In this document: piece by piece, positions 11,941-23,599 of the stretch
Layout of the letters: every line of letters starts with the position of its first letter
Numbering within the stretch: the first letter of the stretch is position 1
Source of the DNA: Tragulus kanchil
Taxonomy: Eukaryota; Chordata; Mammalia; Artiodactyla; Tragulidae
NCBI GenBank assembly: GCA_022376925.1
Contig: JAIOJX010000005.1
Coordinates: 14,536,501-14,600,500 of the forward strand
Direction: 5' to 3'
DNA: 64,000 bases
Notes under the pieces: model-generated
Told to the model about the DNA's origin: nothing
Database searches by the model: none
The model's input: the letters and a program-made list of their open reading frames with translations, nothing else
Translations under genes and position numbers: made by a program

Positions 11941-11949
11941 TGACTCTTA

Positions 11950-12118
11950 TTTTATTTCTCTCTTTTTATTTTATTTTTTTAATTGAAGGATAATAGCTTT
12001 ACAGAGGTTTGCTGTTTACTGCCAGACATCAACATAGGTATACATAGGCCCCCTCCCTCTTGAACTTCCCTCCCATTTCCCTCCCCATCCCACCCTCTAG
12101 TCTGTTACAGAGCCTTTG
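11950..12118. mobile_element. Artiodactyl L1 3' UTR-like fragment, cut at the junction
   Basis: Begins AATTGAAGGATAATAGCTTT and continues to CCCTCCCTCTTGAACTTCCC and CCATCCCACC. The sequence stops at the duplication D junction and continues intact only in copy 2. Strand not resolved. Confidence 0.65.
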
Positions 12119-13014
12119 CTTTCCTCCAGAATATGATGTCAGAGAATCAATTTTGTTTTAAATCGTCCAGTTTGTGGTGCTTTGTTATGACGGCCCTAGG
12201 AAACGAGTGTATATGAGGATGATCACAGACAGAGAGTCTGACAATGGGTGACAAAAGGAGTGAGGAGACAGAATAACTACAAAAGAAGCCCAGAGGACAA
12301 TAGAGGTACAGCCTCTCAGGACCTTTCCTACAGAGTAAATAGCCTGATGCAGCCCCACACACAGCTGGGGGTGGAGGGGAAAGGGAGAGTACATTTTAAA
12401 AATCAAGTCTCGGGACAATTTTGATGTGCATGAAAGTCACACTGAAATCCTCATTGGCCAGGTACTGCAAAGGGAACAGCAGGCAGGGGCAGAAAAGAAA
12501 AGTGTCTTTTGTTTCCAAGGGGCAGTGTTTTTAGCTGTACCCTGCTGGAAGCTATTCCTTCCCACTCAAAAGCAAGGTGAAAGATAAAGCGCTCCTCTTG
12601 ACAGGCCGCAAGGAGAGATCAGAGGGTTTGCTGGAATCAGTACAGTAGGAGATTCAGGAACTTAGAATAAACCATGGTCATCAGGCTGAGAAGAGGTGTG
12701 GGGCAATTGCTTCCTGGCTATTAGTCTACCCAGCTCTCTGCGACCCCATGGACTGTAGCCTGCTAGGCTCCTCTGTCCATGGAATTCTCCAGGCAAGAAT
12801 ACCGGAGTGGGTAACCACTCTGTTCTCCAGGGGATCTCCCAACCCAGGGATCAAACCCAGGTTTCCCACATTGCAGGCAGTTCTTAACCATCTGAGTCCT
12901 CTGAGCCACCAGGAAAGCCCAGGAATACTGGAGTAGGTAGCCTATCCCTTCTCCAAGGCACCTTTCCAACCCAGGAATCGAATCAGGATCTCCTGCATTG
13001 CAGGGTGACTCTTA

Positions 13015-13310
13015 TTTTATTTCTCTCTTTTTATTTTATTTTTTTAATTGAAGGATAATAGCTTTACAGAGGTTTGCTGTTTACTGCCAGACATCAACAT
13101 AGGTATACATAGGCCCCCTCCCTCTTGAACTTCCCTCCCATTTCCCTCCCCATCCCACCCCTCTAGTCTGTTACAGAGCCTTTGTTTGGATTCCCTTAGT
13201 CTTACAGCAAATTCTCATTGGTTATCTATTTTACATATGGTAATGTTAAGTTTCCACGTTACTCTTTCCATACATCTCACCTACTCCTCCCTCCCCACAA
13301 GGTCCCTAAT
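13015..13310. mobile_element. Artiodactyl L1 3' UTR-like fragment, intact continuation
   Basis: Same fragment as at 11950, running through the end of copy 2 into TATTTTACATATGGTAATG and CTCTTTCCATACATCTCACC. This shows that copy 2 has the authentic right flank. Confidence 0.65.
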
Positions 13311-14028
13311 GTTTGGGGTTCATCCCATGGTCTTTCAATAGCCCTCTCCCTTAAAATTCTGAGCCCTGTCTTTTTAACTCTGAGAAGAAAAAGCTTGGGA
13401 AACCTCTGCCCAAGAAACATCAACTACACCCAGATCTTAATACATGCTGATGAACCCAAAATATATGTATCTAAAAAAAAAAAAACCAAACAGATAAACC
13501 AAATAAGTATCTAAAGCTCTGTTCTTTCTCGTTACATTCTTATTCCACATGAGGTCTCCCAACTGAACATGTTCAAAGTTCAACTAATCCTCTTTTCTCT
13601 ATTACTCCTTTACCTATCTCAGCCCCCAGTCAAAAACCCTTGCTTTCCCTCAAGTTTCTTTCATTCACTATTGATATTTCAACTAAGGTTTATTGAAGTA
13701 CTAGGTACCTAAGTGCCTGAGTGTGTAGAGATAAATGATACCTCAGAGAAGAGTAGGAAAGAAAGAAAAGTAAATATATATTACAGTTTAATAACAAAAG
13801 CAGAACTAGATGATGTATTAGAGGTAGCATGCAAGAGAAGGCGATCATCTGGATCAGGAGGGACAGTAGGTCAGCAGTGCTCAGAATCCTTCCAAAAACA
13901 GATGAGATAATCTCACCTCACATGAGTGACTAGTCCATCTCACTTAATCCTTCCCCCTCCTCACCCCCTGCACCAGTTCCCACCCAAGCCTGAATCCCGA
14001 GGATTTTCCTAGAATCACTTCCTACGCT
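13311..14028. other. Unannotated non-coding stretch
   Basis: Mostly AT-rich. There is possibly a small ancient L2-like piece near 13690-13740 (TTTATTGAAGTACTAGGTAC). An A12 run lies at 13473-13484. No gene seen. Confidence 0.4.
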
Positions 14029-16241
14029 TCCATAAATTTCTATCAGATCTATCTGCAAAAATCTCTCAGAACTTGTCTCTTGGATGAATTCAATTTATTT
14101 CCTAATGGACTAAACTCCTATTTCACTCTCAATTCTATCTTCTTGAGTGCAAAGAGTTCACCCACTTTGGTTGCTTGACTATCGTGTCTGAATAGAGCAA
14201 TTTCTGTACAAAGTGGATGCTTAATTTCATTGAATGCAAAAATGCTCCACAGTGCAATTCCTAAAGCTTAGATCCAATCACGCCACTTTACTCTTTACAA
14301 ATCGTCAGGGCTCCTCATTGCAGTCAAAGTAAAATTGAAGGTTGGCTTGGCAAACAAAGCCTTTTTTGCATTCTGGGCTCTGAAGATTCTATCAGCAGAC
14401 ATACCACTCCCTCAAGCTGCTGTGTTTTCTTTTCGGTGCCCTCTCTTAGAATTCATTTACCTTTCGGGTCCAGATGGACTTCCTGTCATTGGAAATTCAG
14501 ATGTCTTCTTTCTGTTTCTCCCATCCATCCTCTCTGTCCCAGCACGACTATGACTTGTCCTAGACTATGTTCTTAGGCTCTCATAGTATTTATCACTAAT
14601 TATGTCTTTGGCCTAGTCACATCATTTTGCACCAACATATCCACTTGCCTCAGAAAATTGTGAGCTCCTTGAAGACAGAGCCTGGGAGTCAGAACAACAG
14701 GGGGAAAAAATCAATCTAATTAGCATGTGTGATGGTGTCACTCTTGGGTCAAAGAGAAAACCACAAATACAAACAAATACAAGCTGATTGGAGGTTCTCC
14801 TTCTACTGTGTACATATTGCTGTCTCCCAGGGTGAAATTATAGTATGTTTATATAAGAAGGCAATCAAGTGTGTAATATATTTGGAAAGATTTCTATCAA
14901 AACGGTTGAGATTTTTAAAAATATTTGGGAGCTTACTAAGGATAAGCTTTAATTATCTAAAGACTCATTGGTTTGGAACACCTCATTGCCTTCTAAAACT
15001 AGATAAATGGATAGATACAAAGGTTACAAAACATGCAGCAATACCTTCAGAGCTAACACAAGATGACAAACTCTACTGATGTGATCTGCACCATTAAGCC
15101 CCCAAGGAGAAACTAGAAAACCAAAAGGATAAAAGCTCCATAAATTTCTATCAGATCTATCTGCAAAATCTCTCAGAACTTGTCTCTTGGATGAATTCAA
15201 TTTATTTCCTAATGGACTAAACTCCTATTTCACTCTCAATTCTATCTTCTTGAGTGCAAAGAGTTCACCCACTTTGGTTGCTTGACTATCGTGTCTGAAT
15301 AGAGCAATTTCTGTACAAAGTGGATGCTTAATTTCATTGAATGCAAAAATGCTCCACAGTGCAATTCCTAAAGCTTAGATCCAATCACGCCACTTTACTC
15401 TTTACAAATCGTCAGGGCTCCTCATTGCAGTCAAAGTAAAATTGAAGGTTGGCTTGGCAAACAAAGCCTTTTTTGCATTCTGGGCTCTGAAGATTCTATC
15501 AGCAGACATACCACTCCCTCAAGCTGCTGTGTTTTCTTTTCGGTGCCCTCTCTTAGAATTCATTTACCTTCGGGTCCAGATGGACTTCCTGTCATTGGAA
15601 ATTCAGATGTCTTCTTTCTGTTTCTCCCATCCATCCTCTCTGTCCCAGCACGACTATGACTTGTCCTAGACTATGTTCTTAGGCTCTCATAGTATTTATC
15701 ACTAATTATGTCTTTGGCCTAGTCACATCATTTTGCACCAACATATCCACTTGCCTCAGAAAATTGTGAGCTCCTTGAAGACAGAGCCTGGGAGTCAGAA
15801 CAACAGGGGGAAAAAATCAATCTAATTAGCATGTGTGATGGTGTCACTCTTGGGTCAAAGAGAAAACCACAAATACAAACAAATACAAGCTGATTGGAGG
15901 TTCTCCTTCTACTGTGTACATATTGCTGTCTCCCAGGGTGAAATTATAGTATGTTTATATAAGAAGGCAATCAAGTGTGTAATATATTTGGAAAGATTTC
16001 TATCAAAACGGTTGAGATTTTTAAAAATATTTGGGAGCTTACTAAGGATAAGCTTTAATTATCTAAAGACTCATTGGTTTGGAACACCTCATTGCCTTCT
16101 AAAACTAGATAAATGGATAGATACAAAGGTTACAAAACATGCAGCAATACCTTCAGAGCTAACACAAGATGACAAACTCTACTGATGTGATCTGCACCAT
16201 TAAGCCCCCAAGGAGAAACTAGAAAAACCATGGATAAAAGC
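14029..16241. repeat. Tandem duplication E, unit about 1108 bp
   Basis: Copy 1 is 14029-15136 and copy 2 is 15137-16241. Differences are A5 to A4 at about 15166 and T3 to T2 at about 15567, both in copy 2. The right end of copy 1 is garbled (AACCAAAAGGATAAAAGC, where copy 2 and the later copy at 17301 read AACCATGGATAAAAGC). The T loss shifts an open frame, so the two images encode different ends. Confidence 0.9.
14270..14690 (+). mobile_element. L2 LINE 3' fragment
   Basis: L2 order is visible: a CACGCCACTTTACTC region, CTCTCATAGTATTTATCACT, then TTGTGAGCTCCTTGAAGACA and GAGCCTGGGAG. Image at 15377-15796. Confidence 0.65.
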
Positions 16242-18316
16242 CACAAAACTGGGGAGACTATAAAACATTCCACAGGAGAAGGGAAGGGAGGGCCAGAGTC
16301 CTAGACGCCTGAAAGAGATCTTTCTTCTTTTAGATATAAGGAGTAACTGCTGCTTATAAAGTGTTTTCAAAGTCGTGATGCCTTTGACTCTTGATTTTCA
16401 AAGCATGATTATGAATTTCAACTAATTGATCAACCTGAAAAACAGTTCTTAGAATTCAGTAATACTGGATCCCAATTAAAAAAGAGCAGAGATGCCTGGA
16501 GAAATCCCATAAAATTCCGTGGTTGGGTTAGAATTCTCAGGAGGAATAAGGTTAGCCCATGCAGATGTAAACTGGTCAGGTCTTGGTTTTGGGCCAGTGT
16601 CTCCCAAGTTCTGGAACCTTCATAAGATGAATTCAGTTCATAAAGGGCAGGTTTTTTCCGCAGCTCATTGAGAAGGACAGATATTTTTACTTTTAACAGT
16701 TGATTATTTTAATGCACCTTTGGACAATTTATAAATATAGCATCTTACTCATGACTTTATAATGTTCAAGATGGGTAAAGAATTTAAAAGGAAATCTTTT
16801 CAAAGAAAACCAGATCATACTGACATTGTGTGCTTATTGAAAGAAACCCCAGGGTGAAAGGTGACTAACAAGCTTTGGCAAATGTTGAGTAAGAAGAAGC
16901 CTGACTTTTATTGTTGCAAATTTGTGCATATTTAATCTATATGCCTAAGCTCAATGATTCCAAATTTATGACATTTTTATTTCTGAAGTGAAGTTCAAGG
17001 AAAAAGGATAGAAAGAAGGGATGATTTGAGGAAAAGTAAGCAAGTAGGGAAAGCCTTGGGCTTCCCAGGTGACGCAGTGGTAAAAGAATCTGCCTACCAA
17101 TGCAGGAGACTCAGGAGATGTGGGTTTGATTCTTGGGTTAGGAAGATCCTCTAGAGTAGGAATTGGCAACCCTCTCAGTATTCTTGCCTGAAACTCCCAA
17201 CGGACAGAGGAGCCTGGCAGGCTACAGTCCAAGTGTGGCAACCCAAGTGACAAACTCTACTGATGTGATCTGCACCATTAAGCCCCCAAGGAGAAACTAG
17301 AAAAACCATGGATAAAAGCCACAAAACTGGGGAGACTATAAAACATTCCACAGGAGAAGGGAAGGGAGGGCCAGAGTCCTAGACGCCTGAAAGAGATCTT
17401 TCTTCTTTTAGATATAAGGAGTAACTGCTGCTTATAAAGTGTTTTCAAAGTCGTGATGCCTTTGACTCTTGATTTTCAAAGCATGATTATGAATTTCAAC
17501 TAATTGATCAACCTGAAAAACAGTTCTTAGAATTCAGTAATACTGGATCCCAATTAAAAAAGAGCAGAGATGCCTGGAGAAATCCCATAAAATTCCGTGG
17601 TTGGGTTAGAATTCTCAGGAGGAATAAGGTTAGCCCATGCAGATGTAAACTGGTCAGGTCTTGGTTTTGGGCCAGTGTCTCCCAAGTTCTGGAACCTTCA
17701 TAAGATGAATTCAGTTCATAAAGGGCAGGTTTTTTCCGCAGCTCATTGAGAAGGACAGATATTTTTACTTTTAACAGTTGATTATTTTAATGCACCTTTG
17801 GACAATTTATAAATATAGCATCTTACTCATGACTTTATAATGTTCAAGATGGGTAAAGAATTTAAAAGGAAATCTTTTCAAAGAAAACCAGATCATACTG
17901 ACATTGTGTGCTTATTGAAAGAAACCCCAGGGTGAAAGGTGACTAACAAGCTTTGGCAAATGTTGAGTAAGAAGAAGCCTGACTTTTATTGTTGCAAATT
18001 TGTGCATATTTAATCTATATGCCTAAGCTCAATGATTCCAAATTTATGACATTTTTATTTCTGAAGTGAAGTTCAAGGAAAAAGGATAGAAAGAAGGGAT
18101 GATTTGAGGAAAAGTAAGCAAGTAGGGAAAGCCTTGGGCTTCCCAGGTGACGCAGTGGTAAAAGAATCTGCCTACCAATGCAGGAGACTCAGGGAGATGT
18201 GGGTTTGATTCTTGGGTTAGGAAGATCCTCTAGAGTAGGAATTGGCAACCCTCTCAGTATTCTTGCCTGGAAACTCCCAACGGACAGAGGAGCCTGGCAG
18301 GCTACAGTCCAAGTGT
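16171..18316. repeat. Tandem duplication F, unit about 1078 bp, chained to E
   Basis: Copy 1 is 16171-17236, then 12 nt of filler (GGCAACCCAAGT), then copy 2 is 17249-18316. The right end of copy 1 lacks two G residues that copy 2 has (CTCAGGAG / CTCAGGGAG and CCTGAAAC / CCTGGAAAC). The second site is intact in copy 2 by comparison with other Bov-tA2 elements. Its first 71 bp overlap copy 2 of duplication E. Confidence 0.9.
17058..17236 (+). mobile_element. Bov-tA2 SINE, truncated at the junction
   Basis: Head GGGCTTCCCAGGTGACGCAG, CAATGCAGGAGAC, then AGTATTCTTGCC and GGAGCCTGGCAGGCTACAGT. It ends at AAGTGT where the filler begins. Confidence 0.85.
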
Positions 18317-18330
18317 CACAGAGTCATACA
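18136..18330 (+). mobile_element. Bov-tA2 SINE
   Basis: Complete image of the element at 17058. It continues into CACAGAGTCATACAC, a degenerate form of the usual CAAAGAGTCGGACACGACT end. Confidence 0.85.
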
Positions 18331-18652
18331 CTATTGAGTACAGGGAAAGTCTTATATGCAAATTATAAATGCCAGGTGAAGAAACCCAGCACAAATTCAT
18401 TGAATACAGTGTACAAACCGGTCTTTGTGAAGATGCAGCTCTATTTCATGCAGACTCTGGTTCTCTCGAGTGTCCTGGGGAGACAGACTCTCATTTTCCA
18501 GAGAGGCCCAGAGAAAAAGCAATTGCTCACCATTCTTCTTGCCAACATCTTGCACCAACAGCACGCAGCAGTGGCTCATTCTAACAGTACAGTTAAACAG
18601 TACAGAACGGGCACATCCCATTTCTCTTGGTAGATTGGTAAAGATGAGGCTC
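18331..18652. other. Unannotated stretch
   Basis: Single-copy sequence with overlapping short open frames on both strands and no recognised repeat. Confidence 0.4.
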
Positions 18653-18666
18653 AAAAAAACAGGTTA

Positions 18667-19000
18667 GGGCTTCCCCTGGTGGTCCAGTGGGTGAGGACAC
18701 CGCCTTGCAGTGCAAGGGGCGCCGGTTCGAGCCCTGGCCTGGGAGGATCCCACGTGCCGCGGAGCGGCTGGACTGATGTGTCCAATTACCGAGCCGGAGC
18801 TCTGGAGTGCATGTGCCCAGAGCCGGTGCTCTGCAACGACAGACGCCACCGCGATGGGAGGTCCACACGAGCCAAAGAACGAAGACGGATGAAAATAGAG
18901 AAATGAAAGACCAATAGAAGTGGCCCACCTGCTCCCCTCCCTCCCCAACCCGACCCCCGCCCAAAAATAAATAAATAAATAAATAAATCTTTAAAAAAAA
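18667..19000 (+). mobile_element. CHR-2-like SINE, long-tail type
   Basis: Complete element with B box GTTCGAGCCC, body GAGCCGGAGCTCTGGAGTGC, tail GAAGTGGCCCACC, C-rich tract, (AAAT)n and TCTTTAAAA. Target-site duplication AAAAAAACAGGTTA lies before 18667 and at 19001-19014, so this is a recent-looking insertion. Confidence 0.9.
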
Positions 19001-19339
19001 AAAAAAACAGGTTATTTTTTAAGTTCCTCCCCCACCTTTTTCAAACTACCTCTTCTAATTGCATGCTTGCAGTTGATAAGACTTTAATAGGAAAAAAAAA
19101 GACCAAGAAATATCAGAGGTGACACAGAGGCTGGTCACGTGTACTCTGCTAAGGCCACAGAAACAGGAGCCAGTCACCAGATTTGCCAGAATAAAGGCCT
19201 GGAACTTCACACTTCAGCCATTGAGGGATGCTCTGTTGTCTCCTACCGGAGGGCCCAGTCTCTGCCGTGCCCTAGGACATCTCTCAGCCTTGTCTCAGAC
19301 CACACCAGTTCAGTCTAGTGGGACTCTCTCAACCTAGGG

Positions 19340-19600
19340 CAGAACTTCTTTGTTTCTCAAGACCCAGCCCAACCTCACTTCTTTCAGAAGATCCCTTGTT
19401 TCCGTGTCCTGAGTTATATCCAATACTCTGGGCTCCTGTAGTGCCCTCTCTCTCGCTTCCTCTCTCACCCCCTCCCTGCCTTCTTACCTCCCTTATTAGG
19501 TCCTTTAGGAAATGTTTACTGAGCACCTACCATATTCTATGATACTATATTCTTAAGCACAGAGCTGTAAAAGCAGGATCTGTTTTCATGGAGGGCATGT
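19340..19600 (+). mobile_element. L2-like ancient fragment
   Basis: CCAGCCCAACCTCACTTCTT, CAGAAGATCCCTTG and a pyrimidine-rich stretch resemble L2. AAATGTTTACTGAGCACCTA resembles an L2/MIR end. Diverged. Confidence 0.45.
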
Positions 19601-19654
19601 GGAGATACAGCTTTCTGAAACCACTCCAAATTGTGATACTTAGGAATTTAGTTT

Positions 19655-19895
19655 TTCTCAGGCATCCAGCAAAGTGATTCAGCTATATACACTTACACCT
19701 ATTTTCTTTTTTCAGATTCTTTTCCATGGTAGGCTATTGCAAAATGTTGAATATAGTTCTCTCCGCTATAGAGTAGGTCATTGCTGTTTATCTACTATAT
19801 AAGAGTGTGCATCTGTTCATCCCAAGCTCCCTTTTTATCCCTCCCCACCTCTTTCCCTCTTTGGTAGCCAGAAATTTGTTTTCTCTGTCTGTGAG
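19655..19895 (-). mobile_element. L1 3' UTR fragment
   Basis: Reverse-strand L1 phrases: GTGATTCAGCTATATACACT, TTCAGATTCTTTTCCATGGT, AATATAGTTCTCTCCGCTAT and TGTTCATCCCAAGCTCCC. Confidence 0.7.
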
Positions 19896-20042
19896 ACCAG
19901 CAGGCTTTTTGATAATAAAAGTTCCATGCTGACAGCAAAACTGGTCATGTGTGGTGACCTGAGGAGGATGGTTTACTTGAGGTTTCAGAGACAGACAAGT
20001 GCTTGCCAAAGAGAGAATTTTAAGCTGAGCCCCTGATGACAC
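19896..20042. other. Unannotated stretch
   Basis: No recognised feature. It adjoins duplication G. Confidence 0.35.
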
Positions 20043-22206
20043 AAAAGAGACATAAATGGAAAGATCTGGAAAGTCAGTGGCAACAGAATCAGGAAAGGTT
20101 CTAAGGTCTCTTAAGAACTCTTGGGAGTTTCCAGAACAGAAACAAGGCCAGTGGGACTTGTGTGGACCAGTGAAGAGGGAATCAAGATGAGGTTAAAGAG
20201 GGAGGTAGGAGGGGCTTCCCTGGTAGCTCAGTGGTTGCAGGAGACACGGGTTCGATCCCTGATCTGGGAAGATTCCACAGGCTGTGGAGGAACTAAGCCC
20301 GTGAGTCACAACTATGGAGCCTGTGCTCTAGAGCCTCAGAGCCGCAAGTATGGAGCCCATGGGCCCTAGAGCCCAGGTTCCACAACAAGAGAAGTCACCA
20401 CCACAAGAATCCTGCTCACCTCCACTAGAGAGTAGCCCCCACTCCCTACAACTAGAGAAGAGCCTGCAGCAGCCGCAAAAACCCAAAATAGCCAAAAATA
20501 AATAAATAAACAGATGGAGGTAGGAGCCAGGAACCACAGGCATTCTCGACCGTGGAGAGGCATGTGGATTTTATTCTGTGGGCACTTGGCAGCCTCCTTA
20601 GGTAGTTTTCAACCAGGAGGAGATGGGAGGATCTTCTCAAAATCACCAGAGGAGTGATTTTAAAGATGCACTTGTTTGCCAGATATTCTAATGCCTCAGG
20701 TCTGGGGCAGGCTGCGTGTCGCTGGTGGTGAACCACTGATCAAGCGGCTCTGTGGACCCATCAGACTCGACATGTTCAGAGCCCTGAGGCTCATCATCTT
20801 CCCCTCTCTCACCCTGCCTTTCACTGCACCTGGCCAACCTGCCTGCTCCTCTTATATCCTAATCCAACATTTGCAGCTCACAGCTATCTAAGTCCTACTT
20901 GACTTCTCCTTAGCTGTCTCCAAGAAATTTAACCAAACTGAATCCTGCTCATGTGATCATCAACGTGTCTCTTGGTTTGATCTCTCCTTACCGTGGTCGA
21001 TGGCAGCGGTTCAGTTCAGTTCACCACCTCTCATCTGATATTCACAGTAGTCTCCTGAACATGCCCATGGTCGCCACGTGCAACGTATGAATGTCTTCTC
21101 TACAGTCAGCACTCTCTTTCTAAAAGAGACATAAATGGAAAGATCTGGAAAGTCAGTGGCAACAGAATCAGGAAAGGTTCTAAGGTCTCTTAAGAACTCT
21201 TGGGAGTTTCCAGAACAGAAACAAGGCCAGTGGGACTTGTGTGGACCAGTGAAGAGGGAATCAAGATGAGGTTAAAGAGGGAGGTAGGAGGGGCTTCCCT
21301 GGTAGCTCAGTGGTTGCAGGAGACACGGGTTCGATCCCTGATCTGGGAAGATTCCACAGGCTGTGGAGGAACTAAGCCCGTGAGTCACAACTATGGAGCC
21401 TGTGCTCTAGAGCCTCAGAGCCGCAAGTATGGAGCCCATGGGCCCTAGAGCCCAGGTTCCACAACAAGAGAAGTCACCACCACAAGAATCCTGCTCACCT
21501 CCACTAGAGAGTAGCCCCACTCCCTACAACTAGAGAAGAGCCTGCAGCAGCCGCAAAAACCCAAAATAGCCAAAAATAAATAAATAAACAGATGGAGGTA
21601 GGAGCCAGGAACCACAGGCATTCTCGACCGTGGAGAGGCATGTGGATTTTATTCTGTGGGCACTTGGCAGCCTCCTTAGGTAGTTTTCAACCAGGAGGAG
21701 ATGGGAGGATCTTCTCAAAATCACCAGAGGAGTGATTTTAAAGATGCACTTGTTTGCCAGATATTCTAATGCCTCAGGTCTGGGGCAGGCTGCGTGTCGC
21801 TGGTGGTGAACCACTGATCAAGCGGCTCTGTGGACCCATCAGACTCGACATGTTCAGAGCCCTGAGGCTCATCATCTTCCCCTCTCTCACCCTGCCTTTC
21901 ACTGCACCTGGCCAACCTGCCTGCTCCTCTTATATCCTAATCCAACATTTGCAGCTCACAGCTATCTAAGTCCTACTTGACTTCTCCTTAGCTGTCTCCA
22001 AGAAATTTAACCAAACTGAATCCTGCTCATGTGATCATCAACGTGTCTCTTGGTTTGATCTCTCCTTACCGTGGTCGATGGCAGCGGTTCAGTTCAGTTC
22101 ACCACCTCTCATCTGATATTCACAGTAGTCTCCTGAACATGCCCATGGTCGCCACGTGCAACGTATGAATGTCTTCTCTACCGCAGTCAGCACTCTCTTT
22201 CTAAAA
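20043..22206. repeat. Tandem duplication G, unit about 1079 bp
   Basis: Copy 1 is 20043-21121 and copy 2 is 21122-22206, joined at a shared AAAAG. C5 to C4 in copy 2 at about 21512 lies inside a SINE whose usual form has C5. The right end of copy 1 lacks CCG (TCTACAGTC against TCTACCGCAGTC). Confidence 0.9.
20211..20510 (+). mobile_element. CHR-2A-type long tRNA-Glu SINE
   Basis: Head GGGGCTTCCCTGGTAGCTCA, B box GTTCGATCCC, repeated modules (AACTATGGAGCCTGTGCTCT, CAACAAGAGAAGTCACCACC, CTACAACTAGAGAAG), then GCCAAAAATAAATAAATAAA. About 300 bp. Target duplication GGAGGTAGGAG on both sides. Image at 21290-21590. Confidence 0.85.
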
Positions 22207-22379
22207 GAAAGAACGGGCTCATTATGAGTGAATCTCTGTCTGTGAAGGAGTCTACTGACATTTCCTGCCCAGATGGTGTTGACTCTCTAGCCCGTTAAAT
22301 ATCAGTTAATAACTCTGTATGCTTACAGAATACATTTCAAGTCTTTACAATGCTTTGTCAAACCCTTTTGAATTTGCCT

Positions 22380-22760
22380 CCAATGTGTGTCTCTCACACC
22401 TCCCTATTTGCCACAATTGTTCTTGCTTCTAGAACATTTCCTGCCCTTTCACGCCTCTCTGTCTTCTCACAAGCTCTTTCCTCCACCTAGAATGCCCCTC
22501 TTCTCAGGCCAACTTCACTTCTTTCTCAAGTTCCAGCTCAAATGAATCCTCTAAAAGTGTAGGTGCTGCGTTCTCCGTGCCCCCACATACAACATTTAGC
22601 ACTTCACATTTCAGGACTTCTGGTTTGGGTTATAAATATTTGAATCCCTATGAGCCTCTCACGAGCAAAGCCTGGGTCTTATTTACCACTTTATTTCCCG
22701 CACCTAGTGTAGTATCTGGCATAGAGCACTTTAAAAGATACTCGTGGAGTGGATAAACCA
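22380..22760 (+). mobile_element. L2 LINE 3' fragment
   Basis: CCACCTAGAATGCCCCTCTT, AGTTCCAGCTCAAATGAATC, CACGAGCAAAGCCTGGGTCT and GTAGTATCTGGCATAGAGCA reproduce the L2 3' order over about 380 bp. Confidence 0.7.
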
Positions 22761-23196
22761 ATGAGTTACCTTCGGCTTCCACCCCCATTTGCTATGCATT
22801 GTTGGTAGCCACCTCCTCTCTGCAAACAAACACACACATATACACACACAAATACAAATAAGATCCAAGATTTCAAGCCGGTTCTGTTCAATGCCCCCCA
22901 TGAATGCTTCCCCAGCCACAGTTTTAAATAATGTAAGGTGATGCTAAATTGGAATTATCTTGGCACAGTTAACAGCATCTGAGATTTAACTGAGTTTAGG
23001 CCAAAAGATTTCATTTTTCAAGTGGTTTGCCAAAATGGCTAAAACAGAAACAAGCAGGCACGGCTTTAAATATAGTTTGCTTCCTCTTCTGTTCAGGGAG
23101 TTACTGGCCCACTTTGAAACTGGAGAAAGCTCTCCAGGGGACAAAGGCAATGATCACTCCTTTTAGTTTAACTACAGGTAGGACAGCCACTCAGAG
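22761..23196. other. Unannotated stretch with short CA-rich run
   Basis: A CA/TA-rich tract at 22828-22860. The remainder is single-copy-like and without recognised features. Confidence 0.4.
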
Positions 23197-23599
23197 ACCC
23201 TGAAGAGTTTGAACTATTTGTCCCGGTACTTTCGTTTGGGTTTACCTGAGACATTGCTCTGCTAAGAACTTGCTAATGAAAAAGCAATGTTGTGAACGGT
23301 TGGCTGTGCGTAGAATTCAAGGCAAGGAGGTCAGCAAGATCTAGAAAGATGTGTATCTCCCTTAGACAGAGGTTTACCCACTGTAACCACAAAGTTCAAC
23401 TCAGATAGCAAAGGCAGCTTCAGGGCTGAACTGAAAGACTTCTGACACATAAACACCGAGAAACACAACCAGAGGCTGGGGGGAAGGGGACTTCTACCAC
23501 ACAGAGAAGAATTCTGTTGGTTCCCTTGGGTTGTTTCCACTGTGCCCCATTTGGCCTTGACAACAGGAAGGGGCTTCCCTGAACTGTGCCCTCACTTTA

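Larger units (their letters stand above)
11051..13184. repeat. Tandem duplication D, unit about 1069 bp
   Basis: Copy 1 is 11051-12119 and copy 2 is 12120-13184. Four one-base losses in homopolymers lie in the first 240 bp of copy 2 (T5 to T4, A5 to A4, C3 to C2, C5 to C4). One loss is at the right end of copy 1 (CACCCTCTAG against CACCCCTCTAG). The junction lies at a shared CTTTCCTCC. Confidence 0.9.

Noticed and set aside
18667..18760. tRNA gene calls from A-box/B-box-like sequences
   Set aside because: The B boxes (GTTCGATCCC/GTTCGAGCCC) belong to tRNA-derived SINE heads; no cloverleaf with a proper anticodon arm and acceptor stem is present.
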